Assembly: GCF_000276665.1 (NCBI RefSeq)
Contig: NW_004955429.1
Span: forward strand, 2,013,631-2,077,630
Direction: 5' to 3'
DNA from: Chinchilla lanigera
Lineage: Eukaryota; Chordata; Mammalia; Rodentia; Chinchillidae
DNA length: 64,000 bases
Below are positions 34,231 to 47,451 of the stretch, one piece after another. Position 1 is the first letter of the stretch; each line of letters starts with the position of its first letter. The notes beneath the pieces were generated by a model. That model had not been told where the DNA came from. It ran no database searches and saw only the letters and a list, made by a program, of their open reading frames with translations. Made by a program: the position numbers and the translations under genes.

Positions 34231-37200
34231 CATTAAAATAATTACAAGAGACTTTTTAGTATTTCATTGAATCTCATTTTTAAATATTATCATTTTAACA
34301 TATAGATAATATGAACACTTATTGATGAGAAACTTTAAATTCTGTTTTCTTCATAGTAGACCTTTGGAATTCAATGGCACATTATAATGACTGCACATCT
34401 CCCTTCACCCAGTGAGATTTTAAGACCTCAAAACCCCCAGTATAACAGTGGTTACTATGTTGGAAAACATAGCTCTGCCTTGGTATGCACGGTGTCGGGA
34501 AGAGTTGGCACTGCCTACCTAGCATGCTGAGACTTTGGCATCACAAAGGATCAAGTTACACAAGTGTGCTGTGTGTGTAGAAGGGGGCACATGTCATGTA
34601 AGTATGTACAAAAGGGTGGGCATGTGTCTACATATGGATGCATGTGCACAACACTGCCACACTCCATTCTGGATTCATGAGAACCCCTCAGAAGAGCTCC
34701 AGGAATGCATTTACACAGCACTGCTCAGAAGGAGTTTTACTATCATCTGCCAAATTTATTGCTGCTCACTGCTTGTCAGAATCTTTTTTTTTTTTTTTGT
34801 AGAAAAGAAGCATACATAGTGAATTTCCTAAGGCATTAATCTCTTTACTCAGTCAGAGATCATGTAGCCCATAGACTGTAGCTTGCAAGAGACTAGAAAA
34901 GTCCAGTATTTAAAATGAAAGCAAAAACACAACCACAGGGACTTTGAGTGTCTAGGCAAAGCATGTACTATCCATGTTCCATTTTTAAAACCCAGCTTCT
35001 CTGCATGTTTCCACTACCTGCCTGCCTCAGAAGGCATCTCTGCTATTTCAGCTCTGGGTATTCAGAATTTATGCCTGTAGAAAACCAGACTACCAGGGAA
35101 CAGAAAACCTGGGCCACGGCACTGGGGTGCTCTGCTTGAGTGATCTTTATAGAACTGCTTTTTTCTTCCAACCACCACTCTGGATTATCATGTTCACTCT
35201 CAGGATGTTGTTAGTGGTATTTAATACACTTTATCCCTGAGCTGGGGGAAAAACTTTTCTGTTGTCTTGATACTAGAATAACCGAGCCTCTTCAGTACAA
35301 ACAACCAGGAAATTGAAAATAATTTCCTTGGCTATTTACATCTTTCATAGTCTGCCAGAAATCTAACAACCAAATATTTATCCCACTTCTATTCAGTGCA
35401 TCTGTAGAATGTTAATGCAATTGTTGTCTGTTGAACTCTTCACAACTGTATACCTTATCTTTGCTGGGCTCAGCTTTTTGTAGGAGTTTTCTCAGATAGT
35501 TATTTTAAGTTTTAATTTATTCTGTCTTATTTTCATTTAGAGTTGAAAGCTTAGCACTCTATTATGTACTTACCTATGTACAATTAATGTCTGTTATCTA
35601 GCTGTCATGTTTCCATCTATTATCTATCATCTATCTATCTATCTACCCATCCCCCACCTTCTCCCTTTCTCTATCCAGCCACATTTCCCCAAGGCAGCAC
35701 GTCTCTCCCATTCTAGTTAAAAGGCAGCTACCATATACTTAATTTACATACTTATTTTTGAGCCAGGATTGCCTGTTCTAGAGTTAGGTGCTTGACTCAG
35801 GGCCAAGCTAGTCAGTCTCTTTCCAGAATGTTCCTGGATTTAGGACTCAGACTAGCATCTCACTATGGGATGAAATTGTAATAGGAACAGTCAAATGATG
35901 CTGAGAATAGCACAATGGTAAGAGTAACAGTAGCCCTACAATAGTAACGCAGTCACAGTAATACTTCACTAACACTTCTAGTAATACAACATATTTCTAG
36001 TAATAGGGAAATGGTGATGGCAGTAGTTAACACTAGAAGTATAACACAAGTGTGGGAAGATTAACACTGAAGAGTTTTCAGCAGGCACATTTCTCATCAG
36101 TTTAACAACAACAAGAAAAAACATGCCAAAGAAAAAATAAACCCCAAATCACTGTTTGGGGTATATTTGTTTCTGAGGTTTAGCTGAGTCTCTGCCTTCG
36201 CTGGAGCTTGACTGGTTATATTTTGGAGTCCGCTCTCCACCCACCCCCTTTGCCAGAGAACATTTTCCTTATGAATTCAGCCATCAGTGCAGACGCTCTC
36301 TGGTGCTTACAACTAGAGTTAGAACCAGCACAGTGTTGCAGTACAACAATTCCAGAAACACAGTAGAGACAAACAGGTTTCTAAAGTAACTGTTTTGAAA
36401 ACTTAGTTCAGAGTTATGCAGATAAGACCCAAACTCTGTCATTATTTTTGAATCAATGTATGCTGAGGATGAATCATATCAATTAGGGGATTTGGTGGAT
36501 GTAGTCAGTTCTGGGGTATTAAGAATAGCACATAAACAAGGTTCCTATTGTTTGTGAAACAGATTCACTGTCATAAAAGCCCACTTCAAATAATTACAGT
36601 TTACCTAGAAGTGTCTTAGGCTTATCCTTCTTATACAGGGTTATAGTGTAAGGCCAGGACACAAGAAAGAATTATGTGCCGTAATCCCTTAGGAAGATAC
36701 CATATTGGAACTGACTGTATGGTGATTCCCTTAATAACTCTGGTATGGCCTGTTGCCTTTAAATATTTGTGCATGTTATGAGTTCTTTCATAGATCAAAC
36801 AGCAGAGGAAATAAATGGCTTACATTTGGAGGATAACTGTATGAAAACAAAAACACATTGTAGACATTAAAAACACAGAGATAGTGAAATTCACCACACG
36901 GTACATAAGAACTAAAGTGGATGAAATGGCAGATTTCCACCAAACGTATCTCACGCTCATTCTCAAAACAAAATTCACTGAATGGAGTGATAAGGACAGC
37001 TGGCTTGATTGACTAAACTGCATAAAGTTTTCTCTATATGTGTCTCTCTGTCTCCTTATTTCTCTCATAAATTTGAATTCTTCTCTCATAAATGTTGAAT
37101 GAACATCCCACAAAATTTCATTATATGTTACTATAACTACTACTACCATTTAAAGAATATTAAACCTTGTGTTTATTTTTCTTATTTTCTTAATCTGATA

Positions 37201-38194
37201 TTCCATTATGTCCACAGCATAAACTATTAACGAAATTTAGAAATGTAACCTCGCAGTTTTATGAGGTTTCCGTTCCTCTTCTTTTCAGCATTACAGCACT
37301 AAAGAAAAGAAAAATACCAGAGAAAACAAAGCAAACCCGTCTATTCAGTTTGAAAAGAAAATGCTCATACTTCCAGAGAAAAAATACCTATAAAACTATA
37401 TTTTTTTCTTACGAATTTTATGATGTACTTTGAGTTACAATTTCCAATTTATTCCCAAAGATTTCTTTCTAAAATAAAGGGTTTCTAAAGAAAATTTTCT
37501 AGAATTCTTTTCCACCAGACTTTTCCCTAATGAATTTAATACTTTTTGATATTGTATTTTTGCAGAATAATAGTAATTGAACAAATTTTTTAAAGGGCAG
37601 CCAGAGGCATTACTTTTTTCTTTAAGTTTTTTATATGCTGAATCACAGATTTTGCACGCTTTTAAAATTGACTAGTTATCTGCCTTAAATATTCTGTTTT
37701 GATATTTATGATGAGATCTTTAAAAACATTGGTACTACACTAAGATTAATTCTGTCTGGACATATTTTCCCAAGTCTGATTCTGATCTGCTATCAGCCTA
37801 TAGACTTCCTGAACTTACATCTCTACTAAGTCTATGGTACTGTACATACTCCAAGAAATATCTCTTTCTTTAGATGCCTCCTTTCTGATACTACCAGCTT
37901 TCCTCAGAATTAATTGTTTTCTCCAACAAAATTATTGAAACAGTTAAAATAACAACTTAAGAAAAATAGTTATAGGATTAGAATTTAAGGTGCTCTTTAG
38001 CGCACTCCTCACGCTTTAATAAGCTGTTTTCCTTCTGAGTGAAAATAAATATTCTCTTTATTTTTTAGTTAAGTAGATCTGATGTTATTACAAATTTCCC
38101 ACTTTTAATACCTGGGCTAAAATAATATCTTAGGCCACATATTACTATTTAATAAATTTGCCTGGTTCTCAATAAACATTACTTATGCAATCTG
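34231..38194. other. Unclassified AT-rich stretch
   Basis: A short TATC microsatellite lies at 35,617-35,646 and an agtaata-rich patch at 35,900-36,020. The 109-codon frame at 36,820-37,149 (-) shows no recognisable domain. Confidence 0.45.
35617..35646 (+). repeat. (TATC)n microsatellite
   Basis: Short run of tatctatcatctatctatc. Confidence 0.9.
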
Positions 38195-38305
38195 AATTTT
38201 AGCAAATATTTATTAAACACTCACCATATACTGAATCTCTTCTTAGAATTGGAACTGTCAGATGCAGAGTTAAGCACATATTCCCTGCTCATTCTCATGA
38301 AAAAT
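38195..38305 (-). mobile_element. L2-like 3' fragment, antisense
   Basis: agcaaatatttattaaacac, tcaccatatactgaatctct, and a tattccctgctcattctcatg block resemble the antisense L2 3' end (aatatttattgagcacctac ... tccctgccctcatggagc). Confidence 0.5.
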
Positions 38306-38439
38306 AATACATCTTAATCACTACAGATTTTTATAGAAAAAATACACAATATATCATTTATTCATTATACTTTAAGGTTATTTCTCTCTTGCTTCCTAGA
38401 TATGAGCTTTGTGACTCCAAAGGTTACTTTGCAATTAAT

Positions 38440-38500
38440 TCTGTTATCTAATAGATATTAGCAAGTACTTGATGGTTGAACAAATGAAAGAATGAATGAA
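38440..38500 (+). mobile_element. L2-like 3' terminus, sense
   Basis: gcaagtacttgatggttgaa, caaatgaaagaatgaatgaa resembles the L2 terminus (ggcgctcaataaatatttgt followed by tgaatgaatga). Short, so tentative. Confidence 0.4.
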
Positions 38501-39358
38501 TTTTTATTTATTTTTCTTACTGTACATCCTAGAATATCTGTTAAATTTCAATTGTACATAGCTTGTAATCAAGCCCATTTAAATTGGTTTTACCTTAAAA
38601 CATTTCATATTCTTTATTTAGTCTATCTTTGTTTTCTCAAAGTTCAGATGAAAATGGCAGATAGTATAGGATAGAAATGACTTTAGCCCACTCAAGTTTT
38701 TGAAATTAAACTCTTACTTGGATTTCAGGAGGTAGATGAATAGGAAATAGACCATTAGCAAGGCATGCAAATGTGAATTGAAAGTGCTGATACACTGTGT
38801 GTAGAATCTGCCAAGGATGGTAAAAGGAAAAATGCCGCTCCTCTCTGGATAAAATATGAAGAAAATTTTCCAGAGAAGTCCCTTGGCGAACTGATACTTT
38901 AAATATATTCAATGAACTGTCTGTTGCAAAGAGAATTTCTTTATCATTCAGACTTTATCACTAACACTCTCTACCACATCTTCCACAGGTGCCAACTCGG
39001 TTCACTTTGAAAAAATCTTTTCACATAGTGTTTCTCCCCTGCCCTCACCTGGCCGTGCCTAGATTAGAAGCCTTAGTTTGGGAACAAGGACTTACGTTTA
39101 AGCCAAGGATGTGTCAGCATTTGACAATATTTTGTTACTAAACTTCCTGAGAAAAGAAAGTGAAAGGAGTCAGTAAATGCAATACATTTCATTAAGGATG
39201 TAGTGATAATTCTGAGCATTTTTTTCAAGACTGAGTTTATGAAACAAAATAAAAACCTCAAAACACTGGGACACCAGTAATTTGATCTTGAACTCTTTAA
39301 CATGATTACACTGTAAGTGGAAATCTCTATTTTCTACTATTTTACCAATGATCAACAT

Positions 39359-39556
39359 TTAATTAGGCTTTTCCTGATCTTTAGTATTTTCCTGAGTAAC
39401 ACTATTAGCCAGAGAAATGACTGTCTTTTGGTCATCAAGGTCATATGTCTTCAGACTTAACAGAAGACGTCTGAGGCGCTCAATTTCCTGTGTGAGCCGG
39501 TAGGAGTAAGAACTTGTAGAATTTGAGTGATTACTGCTGAGCTCTCTGAAGGGATC
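39359..39556 (-). CDS. Candidate terminal coding exon, gene unknown
   Basis: On the minus strand, a splice-acceptor-like gttatctggcttcag is followed at 39,556 by a 198-nt in-frame stretch of 65 codons ending in TAA at 39,359-39,361. The predicted peptide starts DPFRELSS, has a Ser/Asn-rich segment, then a short helix-prone stretch (TQEIERLRRLLLSLKTYDL) and a polar acidic/Gln tail ending KPN. Three CpG-containing arginine codons (CGG, CGC, CGT) lie close together in otherwise CpG-poor DNA, which suggests past coding constraint. The acceptor's pyrimidine tract is weak. The ATG at 39,584-39,586 lies upstream of the acceptor in the would-be intron and is probably not a start. No upstream exon was found and the family is not recognised. 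It could be a chance frame. Confidence 0.3.
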   Translation of the reverse strand, partial: DPFRELSSNHSNSTSSYSYRLTQEIERLRRLLLSLKTYDLDDQKTVISLANSVTQENTKDQEKPN

Positions 39557-39858
39557 CTGAAGCCAGATAACATACGCATTTCCCATTAATGTTCAATTTC
39601 ACCCTCCCCATCAATTCTCAGGCCCAAGCACTGCATTCTTGAAAAACAATAGGTGCTCAAGAGTTAAAACTAAATAGTGTATCTTTTACCTCTGTGATTT
39701 TAATGAAGATAAAATACCATGAGCCATTACAAGTTATTTGGATCTAATTTTGCTTGCAAAACATGAATAGGGAAACTGATCCATACATTTAGTGAGGTAA
39801 CTGGAAGGATGCCTGTGGGCAAAGTCATCCAAATCCTGGTTTTAAAATGGTGTAGACA

Positions 39859-40030
39859 GCGGGGCATGGTGGCACACACCTGTGTTCCCAGCACTCAGGA
39901 GGCTGAGGCGGGAGGATCGTTGTGAGTTTGAGACCAGCCTGGGCTACAAAGTGAGCTCAAGGCCAGCCTGAACTGCATAGAGAGACCCTGTCTGAAAAAA
40001 GACCAAAAATAAATAAATAAATAATAAAAA
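39859..40030 (+). mobile_element. B1 SINE, sense
   Basis: It starts ggggcatggtggcacacacc, has tgtgttcccagcactcagga, gagaccagcctgggctacaa, the second caaggccagcctgaactgca unit, and an A-rich tail with aaat units. Possible diverged duplications are taaaatggtgtag on the left and taaaatggcatgg on the right. Confidence 0.93.
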
Positions 40031-40804
40031 TAAAATGGCATGGGCTTGAGCTACATATTGTCAAGAAATCAGTCATACGTGCTATGGTTTGAGTGGCAAA
40101 GTTTATGCGTCCTTAAAATTATCTAACCTGATGTTTGAACATATAAACAGAATATATTCTATTCTTCAACAAATTATGTTGAGTCTGTACAGGTGTATGT
40201 GTGTCATTTCTACTCCCAGTCATGTAGACAGGTGAATAATTACAACATGAAAGGATGGGAAAGAAAACGCCATGATCAAGTACATGAGATATCTTCTATG
40301 TAAGAACTGACTGAAAAATTAGGTCTCTTTTGTCTGGAAGAAGATGAAGGCTGAGGTGAAAAAAATGATCAAAGTTTATAAATTCATGAAAGACATTGCC
40401 AACATGATCATGGACCTGTTAGCCAAATCCCAGAACATTTGAACTGTAGGGTTGTCTTTGAAGTTTGAAGAGGGTAGTTTTAGGATAGATGAAAGGAAGA
40501 ACTTTTATGCAGTGGGATGGAAATTTATGGAAGTTTTCAGAAGTTACAGTCTGAAAATACTGACTAAACAATTTCAGGGGGCATGAAAGACCCATATAAG
40601 GTTTATATGAGAAAGTGTGGGGTAGTACAAAAGCTTTTCAGTGGATAAAAAGTAACCATAGTCTTTATTACATTATCTTAATTTCACTTATTATATCATA
40701 AGAGAAAAGTACCTAAAATCCTCATAGTCACTAACAAATTTTCATGTATGGAATTAGGGTCAAAATACTAACATGAAATCTATCAGTACTTATGTGGAAT
40801 TCAA
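40031..40804. other. Unclassified non-coding stretch
   Basis: No recognised gene or repeat. Confidence 0.45.
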
Positions 40805-41010
40805 TTTTTTTTTCTTTTTCCCCCTTTGTGGTACTGAGGAATGAACCCAGAGGCTTCTCACTGAGCTACATCCCCAGTCCTTTATTGTATTTTTAAACTT
40901 TGGGGCAGGATCTGTATAAGTTGCTAAACTGCCAAGTTGCCCCACTGGGCTTGGATTTTCAGTCCTCTTGCCTTGGCCTCCCAGAGGGCTGGCTGGGATT
41001 GTGGGCTGGA
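40805..41010 (-). mobile_element. ID-B1 dimeric SINE, antisense
   Basis: A T-rich tail is followed by antisense ID (ggtactgaggaatgaaccca, ctgagctacatccccagtcc), a tttattgtatttttaaactt linker, then antisense B1 (ggggcaggatctgtataagt, gccttggcctcccagagg). The minus-strand frame at 40,790-41,068 is mostly this SINE. Confidence 0.82.
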
Positions 41011-44000
41011 CTGTGATTTCTAAAATCCCTCTTTCCAGAAGAGATAACTGATCTCCAGCTGTGGTCAATGGAACTTCTCTTTATCAGAGACCTGAAGTCA
41101 TTGTCTTATGATGTTCAGTCTCAACCCTCAGACACTGATATGATTACACTTCCTCTTTAGCCTGGGTTAAGAAGCAGGGCCAACAAAATCCACATTTCTA
41201 CTATACTCTCTTACTGGGTGAGAGGGACAAATAACATCCACATTTCCACATCAATTTCCTTTCGTATTGGAATTCGATTGCATCTAAATAATGACTTCTT
41301 AACAATCCATTCTTTTCACATGTGGCTTTGCACCCTGATTTAGATAATTTCCACAAACACATCTTCCTTTCTTTCTCACCATCATTCATCCAGGATCTGC
41401 CAAGAGCCAAACTCTGCTTTCATGTACATGTTTTGGATCAAGTTTGTTAACAACCTGGGAAGTGGGCCAGGTGCATATCACATGGGACCCTGACTTCAAG
41501 TGGTCTCACCCTGGATTGCTAAGGACTTGCCAGTGACTTGAAATTGTTAACTATTTTTGCATGAGAGGTTCCATATTTTTATTTTGCAGGGGGCCTTGCA
41601 GATTACATAGAGGGTCCTAGAGTACTATATGAGTACTCTGATCCCTGTTTCACAAATGAACAAAGGGATATTCAGACTCATGGAGTAATTCCCCAACTGG
41701 GATGGACTGAATAAGCTGTCAAATTCTAAGCATCTAACTGCAAAACTTCTTCCATGGTGAGCAGGCATGACATCTTCCTGAGAACACCAAGCCCTTTCCC
41801 CATGGGAAAACCTCCCTTGCAAAAGGCAGGTTTCTCAGCAGGTGCAAAGGAACCATGGCCACTTTGTGCATTTCAGTAACAGATTCACTTCCTCTAGTTG
41901 ACCTCTGTCTGGCCTTGCCCTGTGGGCAAGGAACGGTGGCTGAATGGCGGGGGTGGAGCCTGAGAGACAAACAATACTTATACACACTTTTAGATTAAGA
42001 TCCCCAATTCTGACGAAATGCGCCTTTTGGGCACAGGCACCCCACACACTCTTTGCGAGTGAGTATTCTGTGCTGAGCAATTATTTCCTCCTCACCAGGA
42101 CCCTTTCCTGTTGTCCCTCAGTGCCTGCCTCTGTCTCCCAGGGTCCCTGGGGTGAGTCAAGGACCATGACCCCCTTGTGATATCACTGCTCAGGCAGCCA
42201 CCACTTAGGGCCGTGTCATCGAGAGCTGAACAATGATGCCATTTTCCTCTCCAGCTGGATGGGCTTTTTTCAAAGCAAAATAAAATGTCCAGAATTCTAG
42301 TCCCTTTGTTGTCATTGCTGAAATATCCCCTTCCCTCCAGTGGTTTCCTGTTTTGCTCTAGTTCTCGCTAAAATGTATTTGACAGGCTTTGCCCATGGAA
42401 TGACCATGTACAAAGAGTGCTTCTGCCCATTGGTGAAATAAAAAGAGCTGCCCAAGGCCACTCTGCTCTGAGGACCTGGTCTTAAAAGTGTCAATCCAAG
42501 AAGCATTATCTACTTGTCCATTCTCCTGTATGAATGAAAAACATGGCGCTGTTTTTCTTTTTTCCCCTTTAATAATTATGTTAGATAATAACAGGAGCTG
42601 TACAGCCAGATGGGAACACATGGGCTATTGACATAAACTAAAGGTCTTCACAATTGAGTGTCCTTGAAGAACACACAAAGAAGTTGCTTTTGCAAAGATG
42701 AAGAGGGAGGACGCATCTTGAAAACTTCCTTTATTGGGTCATCTACCTTGAATTGTGCTTAAAGATGTCACCGAATCGCTTTGCAAGCTGTTATCCTAAA
42801 TTGTCTCTACTGTTTGGCACCATCAGGGCTACATGGATGTGAGAAGAGACAGAAAAGGAGGATATCCTTAGGCAGCACCAGACATGAGACAGGAACTTGG
42901 TTGAATGCTCCGCTGTCACTTCTTTGACCTCCTTAACTTCCTAATATGAAGACCTGCACTTTCAATCCTGGGTCCCCAGGTTATACAGCCGTCAGTGAGA
43001 GTGTACCGGTATTAATGCTTGCCCCTGAAATCCCCAGATTTCTTCCCATGTTCATGTGGATTCCCTTTGTTCTCTACTTAAATTTGAAAATGTATTTTAT
43101 GTGCCCATACACAAAATACGTCTGTTTTTCAAAGGGTGTGAATAAATCAGAGAAAAGAACTTGTGCAGGTGCATTCTGAATGACTGACAGTATAATAGAA
43201 TGCTCCTGAATCGGTTTCGCATCTATTTCTAGACATATTTGCTCCATCCATTCCAATGTAATTTAATATTTGTCACCTTCATCTGGGACACTAGGTTTTA
43301 GGATGACTTTTCAGCTTATTCAATTAGCACCTGATATAATGGGTGACTCCCATCCTCTCCGTGTTCCGTTCTAGAAGTGGAGGTGCTTTGTCAATATTAC
43401 TAATGTCACATCTCTGGCCTCTAGTACCAGTAAACAAAAGATTCATTGCTTTGTAAGCTGTAAAATTTGGTAAATATATTTTTAAAATACTCCTTTGAAT
43501 AATTTGAAATTTGACTCTACCAAGCATCTATGTTGCAGACATGTGTACTTTTCTGATTTTCAGGGACTCTATAAGGAACGCAAGGGTACAACTGAATGGC
43601 TTTCTTTATAGTGGAAGAACAAAGAAGGCAAGAGAGCACATGTTGTTCATGGCTTTCTGTTTTAAAGATCTGGCCCACATGCTCTGAAGAAAAGGGATTT
43701 CGAACCTGATCTCTTCTTCGGTATTCATCCGCCTCTTTTAGGGGCTGATTTGCCAGCATGCTAAAACAGGAGGTCAGTACATTTCTTGAATAAAGGGAAA
43801 GATAGTAAATATTTTAGGCTTTGTGGGCTATAATTTCTCTGCTGCAGTAGCGAACTCCAATTATTATGCAAAAGTAGCCATGGATATTATGTAAACCAAT
43901 GAGGGTTACTGAATTCGAATTAAAACTAAAGAGCGGAAGATAAGAAAAGCCACACAAAGGGTGAATGTAGCCTACTGGTCGTTCATGAACTCCTCACTAA

Positions 44001-46966
44001 GATTTTTGCACCCCTGACCTACATCAACCCTCTGCATTCACTCGTTCTTCACAGTGGTAGATACTGTGGCCTTACTATACATCAAATATAGGAATTATTC
44101 ATTCTTTCCACTTTCTTCTTTTCTGGAGAAAGATTTCATAAAGTGGCACACACAGAGGTAAATGGCTAATAGAACTCTCCCCTATGTGTCTGTGGGGTGA
44201 TGCTCAGGGGAAGGGTTAAAGTGGATGGAAGAAAGCAATGTCCATGGTTAGACTAAGACAAATGAACAAAGTCTTATATTTGCAATAGGCAAGCTGGAGA
44301 GGGGCTTGTGGTATTTCCAACTCTTGTTTTCATATCACACAGACCACACCTTTACCTTTCATTAAAATTCTATCAACCACCTCCCAAGAGAATGGAAAAT
44401 CCTCCCACAGAGGAAGCTTCAGAGAAGATGTATCTATTAGACAGTATATTACACAGACCAGAAGCAGCAAGAGACAATGAAAAAGCAGCTTTATTTTTCC
44501 CCAGCAGTGTCCCTCTCCTGATGTTTTCCTTCCCAAGGGGAGAAGTTTCAGTCCCATAGCACCGCTGTTCATTTCCAGGGACTGAATATAGACTTGGATC
44601 AGCATTTCAGCTGTCTTCCAACTCAGAGTTTCTGGGTGCCTCCAGTTCAGGGTGGCTTCAACTGGGGAGTTTAGAAAGAGATGGTGGTGATGTCGGCTCT
44701 TTAGATCTAGGGTACGTGTGTGTGGATCGCAGCCTAGGGCCCCAGTGACCCAGGTAAAGTAGGTTCTCATGAGCTCAGAACCAGGGAGGGTAATTCATGT
44801 GCACCTGCCAGGTCTGTCTCCCAGGCAACAACTGAAGCTCTTTGGGAGGCTTCTTTGGGAACATCTAAACATGCAGACTGTGCCCCTTCTCTCTTTGGCT
44901 TCCCAGCTCCCCGCTTCCTTGTAAATATTATTCACAAGGCCTATTCAGTAGGGACCTCTACAGGCAGCGAGACGCCAGCATGGACACTGTCACATGAGAC
45001 CTCACAGAAGGCCCACATTCTCCTCCTGCTGCCCCACCCCAGAATACACACTTGGTCCCTCTGCTGATGGAAAGACAGGCTGTTCCCAGTGCGGCTTCTC
45101 TCCCTTCTGACAAATCAAGTCAGAACCTGTCTTTATTCTTTCTCAGGCGTGAGTCAAATATTAGTCACTGTCTTCCTCAAATCCCAGGGCTCAAGAACTT
45201 TAGAGGCATTTTTTTCAAACCTTCCTTTACTTCTCATAAGATGGAAAGGAAGCAAATGCTTCTCTTCCCCATAGGGTAGAGCCAGTGACAGGAATAGCTC
45301 TTCCTACTGGTCTCTTCCTCCCCTCCTGGCTGACTTCAGCACTGTCCTATACGGAACATAGCAGCCAGTGATGCATTGACACCGCCAGCACTGTACCCAA
45401 ATCCTCAGCAGGTTGTGCACCAGCCACCATCAGCCTACCGAGGTTCTCGGTCTCTGGGTCCTGTTGGTGAGGGACCTGGGAGCTTCTGTTGAAACCCTTA
45501 GTTCAAGGGCAGCTGGTCTAGCATCCAGTTATACCTACAGCGAGCTGTGTCACCCATGAGACATAGGCTGTAAAAGAGGAGAGCCATCTTGCCAGGTTGA
45601 CAGAGGTAGGAAATGGTGCCCTGGACTCCAATACAGGGAGTCTCATTCTAGAGTCTGGGAGTGTAGTGAACGCTTTAGACACTTTACAAATTCCCTATTC
45701 CTCCTACCATAGCTCAGGTGCAGGCTGAAGTGGTATTGGCCACGTGTGACTCCAAAATAAAACACTGGTGATATTATGAAGGCCTCATGTTAGTCTTGAG
45801 CTGCCTATTTTCACAGTTCTTGGTAGATGACAAAAGTAAACCATTTATTTGTTTAAGGTATTGATTTTTCTGTTATGTGGTCAAAATGGAACAAACTGCG
45901 ATTTTGGTTTTTTTTTTATTCACTGATATGCCTGAGCCGTGTTTTTATATCAGTGCCAAAATGTATGTAGATTTACTGTAGCGCTAGGATTGATTCTGTC
46001 AAGTGGCCGCTCCCAGGTTAGTAAGAGAAGGTATTCCACATGAACATTCAGGCTGTTTGTGATTCTTGGCCATGACATACAAAGCTCTATGGATATCCTT
46101 TGTTAAGGTATGCTTGCTTGCAAATGGTAGAAATGGAGACTGGTTAAGTTAACCAGAAAAATAATTTACTGAAACAAAACAACTTGGGTAATTCACAGAA
46201 TCCCTAGAACAGATAAGATGGGGATTTAGAAAATGAGAGAAGAAAAGATCAGGCATAGAAAACGATAACCACAACCCACTCAGAAACAGCTGGGGAGAAC
46301 TCCCTGCTGCTGCCTGGGGTCCTGAAATTTGTGGCACCGAGTTCTAGTTTGATTTGGATGCTGCTTCTGGTTCAACCCCTGTATTGCTTATTTCCCAATC
46401 ACGGCCATACAAACGTATTTCCAGTGTCTCCACATCTTTGCATAACTAGTTCCAAGCTAAAAATCCATACAGGAGCATGAGTGAGCCTCCATGGCCGTGT
46501 CTTGCGGTAAACTTCAGGACTGCGCCGGGGGAAGGTGGCCATGGGAAAGGAGCCCCTGGCCCCTTCAGCTTCCATGTTGAGTTATGGGCTGTGCCCTTCT
46601 CAAGGCTTATTATTTGTGGAAGAAAGGGTTTCTCAAACAGAAGAAGGGGGTTCAGATGTTATGTACCCATAGTAATAGGAAATTACTGAGGTCTCCTACA
46701 TCCTTCTACATCGGGCTTTCTGTATTTGTAAAATGTGTTTTCAGGGTAGAACCTTAGAAGTCAAGTATCTGGATCAAATATTTATTTGCATTTACAAAAT
46801 ATCATTACATTTTTAAATTTCTCTTTCAAAAAATTTACAATAATTTATAATGAATGCATGCAAATTTTGATTTTTCCATACTTTCAAGACATGGGATATA
46901 TTCAGTTATTCAAGTCAAATAGTAGTCAAATAGTAGTTTGTATGAACCACAGTGAAGCATGTTAAA
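41011..46966. other. Unclassified stretch, partly GC-richer
   Basis: No SINE or LTR recognised. A weak antisense MIR-like segment lies at 41,630-41,700 (ctgatccctgtttcacaaat then gaacaaaggg). The longest open frame of the window, 146 codons at 44,330-44,770 (-), includes a hydrophobic run (LLFHCLLLLLVCVIYCL) but no homology I can name. No CpG island or consistent exon series is visible. Confidence 0.4.
46915..46936 (+). repeat. 11-bp tandem duplication
   Basis: tcaaatagtag occurs twice in direct succession. Confidence 0.9.
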
Positions 46967-47166
46967 AAATCCCTAGTGGGGGCTGGGTATGGTGGCGCAC
47001 ACCTGTAATCCCAGCACTCGGGAGGCTGGGGCAGGAGGATCATTGCGAGTTCGAGGCCAGCCTGGTCTACAAAGTGAGCTCAAGGTCAACCTGAACTGCA
47101 CAGCGAGACCCTGTTCCAAAAAGACAAAAGAAAAAAAAAAAAAGAAAAAAAGAAATCCCTAGTGGG
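46967..47166 (+). repeat. 14-bp target-site duplication flanking a B1
   Basis: aaatccctagtggg at 46,967-46,980 recurs at 47,153-47,166. Confidence 0.92.
46981..47152 (+). mobile_element. B1 SINE, sense
   Basis: The body runs ggctgggtatggtggcgcac ... cctgtaatcccagcactcgg ... gagttcgaggccagcctggt ... ctcaaggtcaacctgaactg, with a long A-rich tail containing aaaag units and exact 14-bp flanking duplications. Confidence 0.96.
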
Positions 47167-47344
47167 ATAGCTTAATCTTGCTCTGTGTTTTTCAAAAATC
47201 TTAATACACGTGGTTTCTCTTAAAACCATAAACATTTTCAATATTAAATATAAATATTATTAGTAAATTTATTTTAAATCTTTTAGAAGATGCTAAGATT
47301 ATCTGGTGGTATTATATATGCATTAATATAAATCAAAATATACC

Positions 47345-47451
47345 ATAACATATGTGTACATATGGATATATATAGTTATACATAAGTTATACATATATAC
47401 ACACACATACATACATATATACATACATATATACATATATATATATACATA
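47345..47451 (+). repeat. TA/ACAT-rich microsatellite tract
   Basis: Mixed tatacatatata, cacacatacatacat and atatatata units. Confidence 0.93.

Noticed and set aside
36820..37149. 109-codon minus-strand frame with Arg-rich segment
   Set aside because: AT-rich sequence with duplicated ttctctcataaa words, no splice context and no recognisable domain.
2641..39016. Shared 16-mer ttcactttgaaaaaat at about 2,641 and 39,001
   Set aside because: Low-complexity A run, flanks unrelated, and too short to rule out chance in 64 kb.
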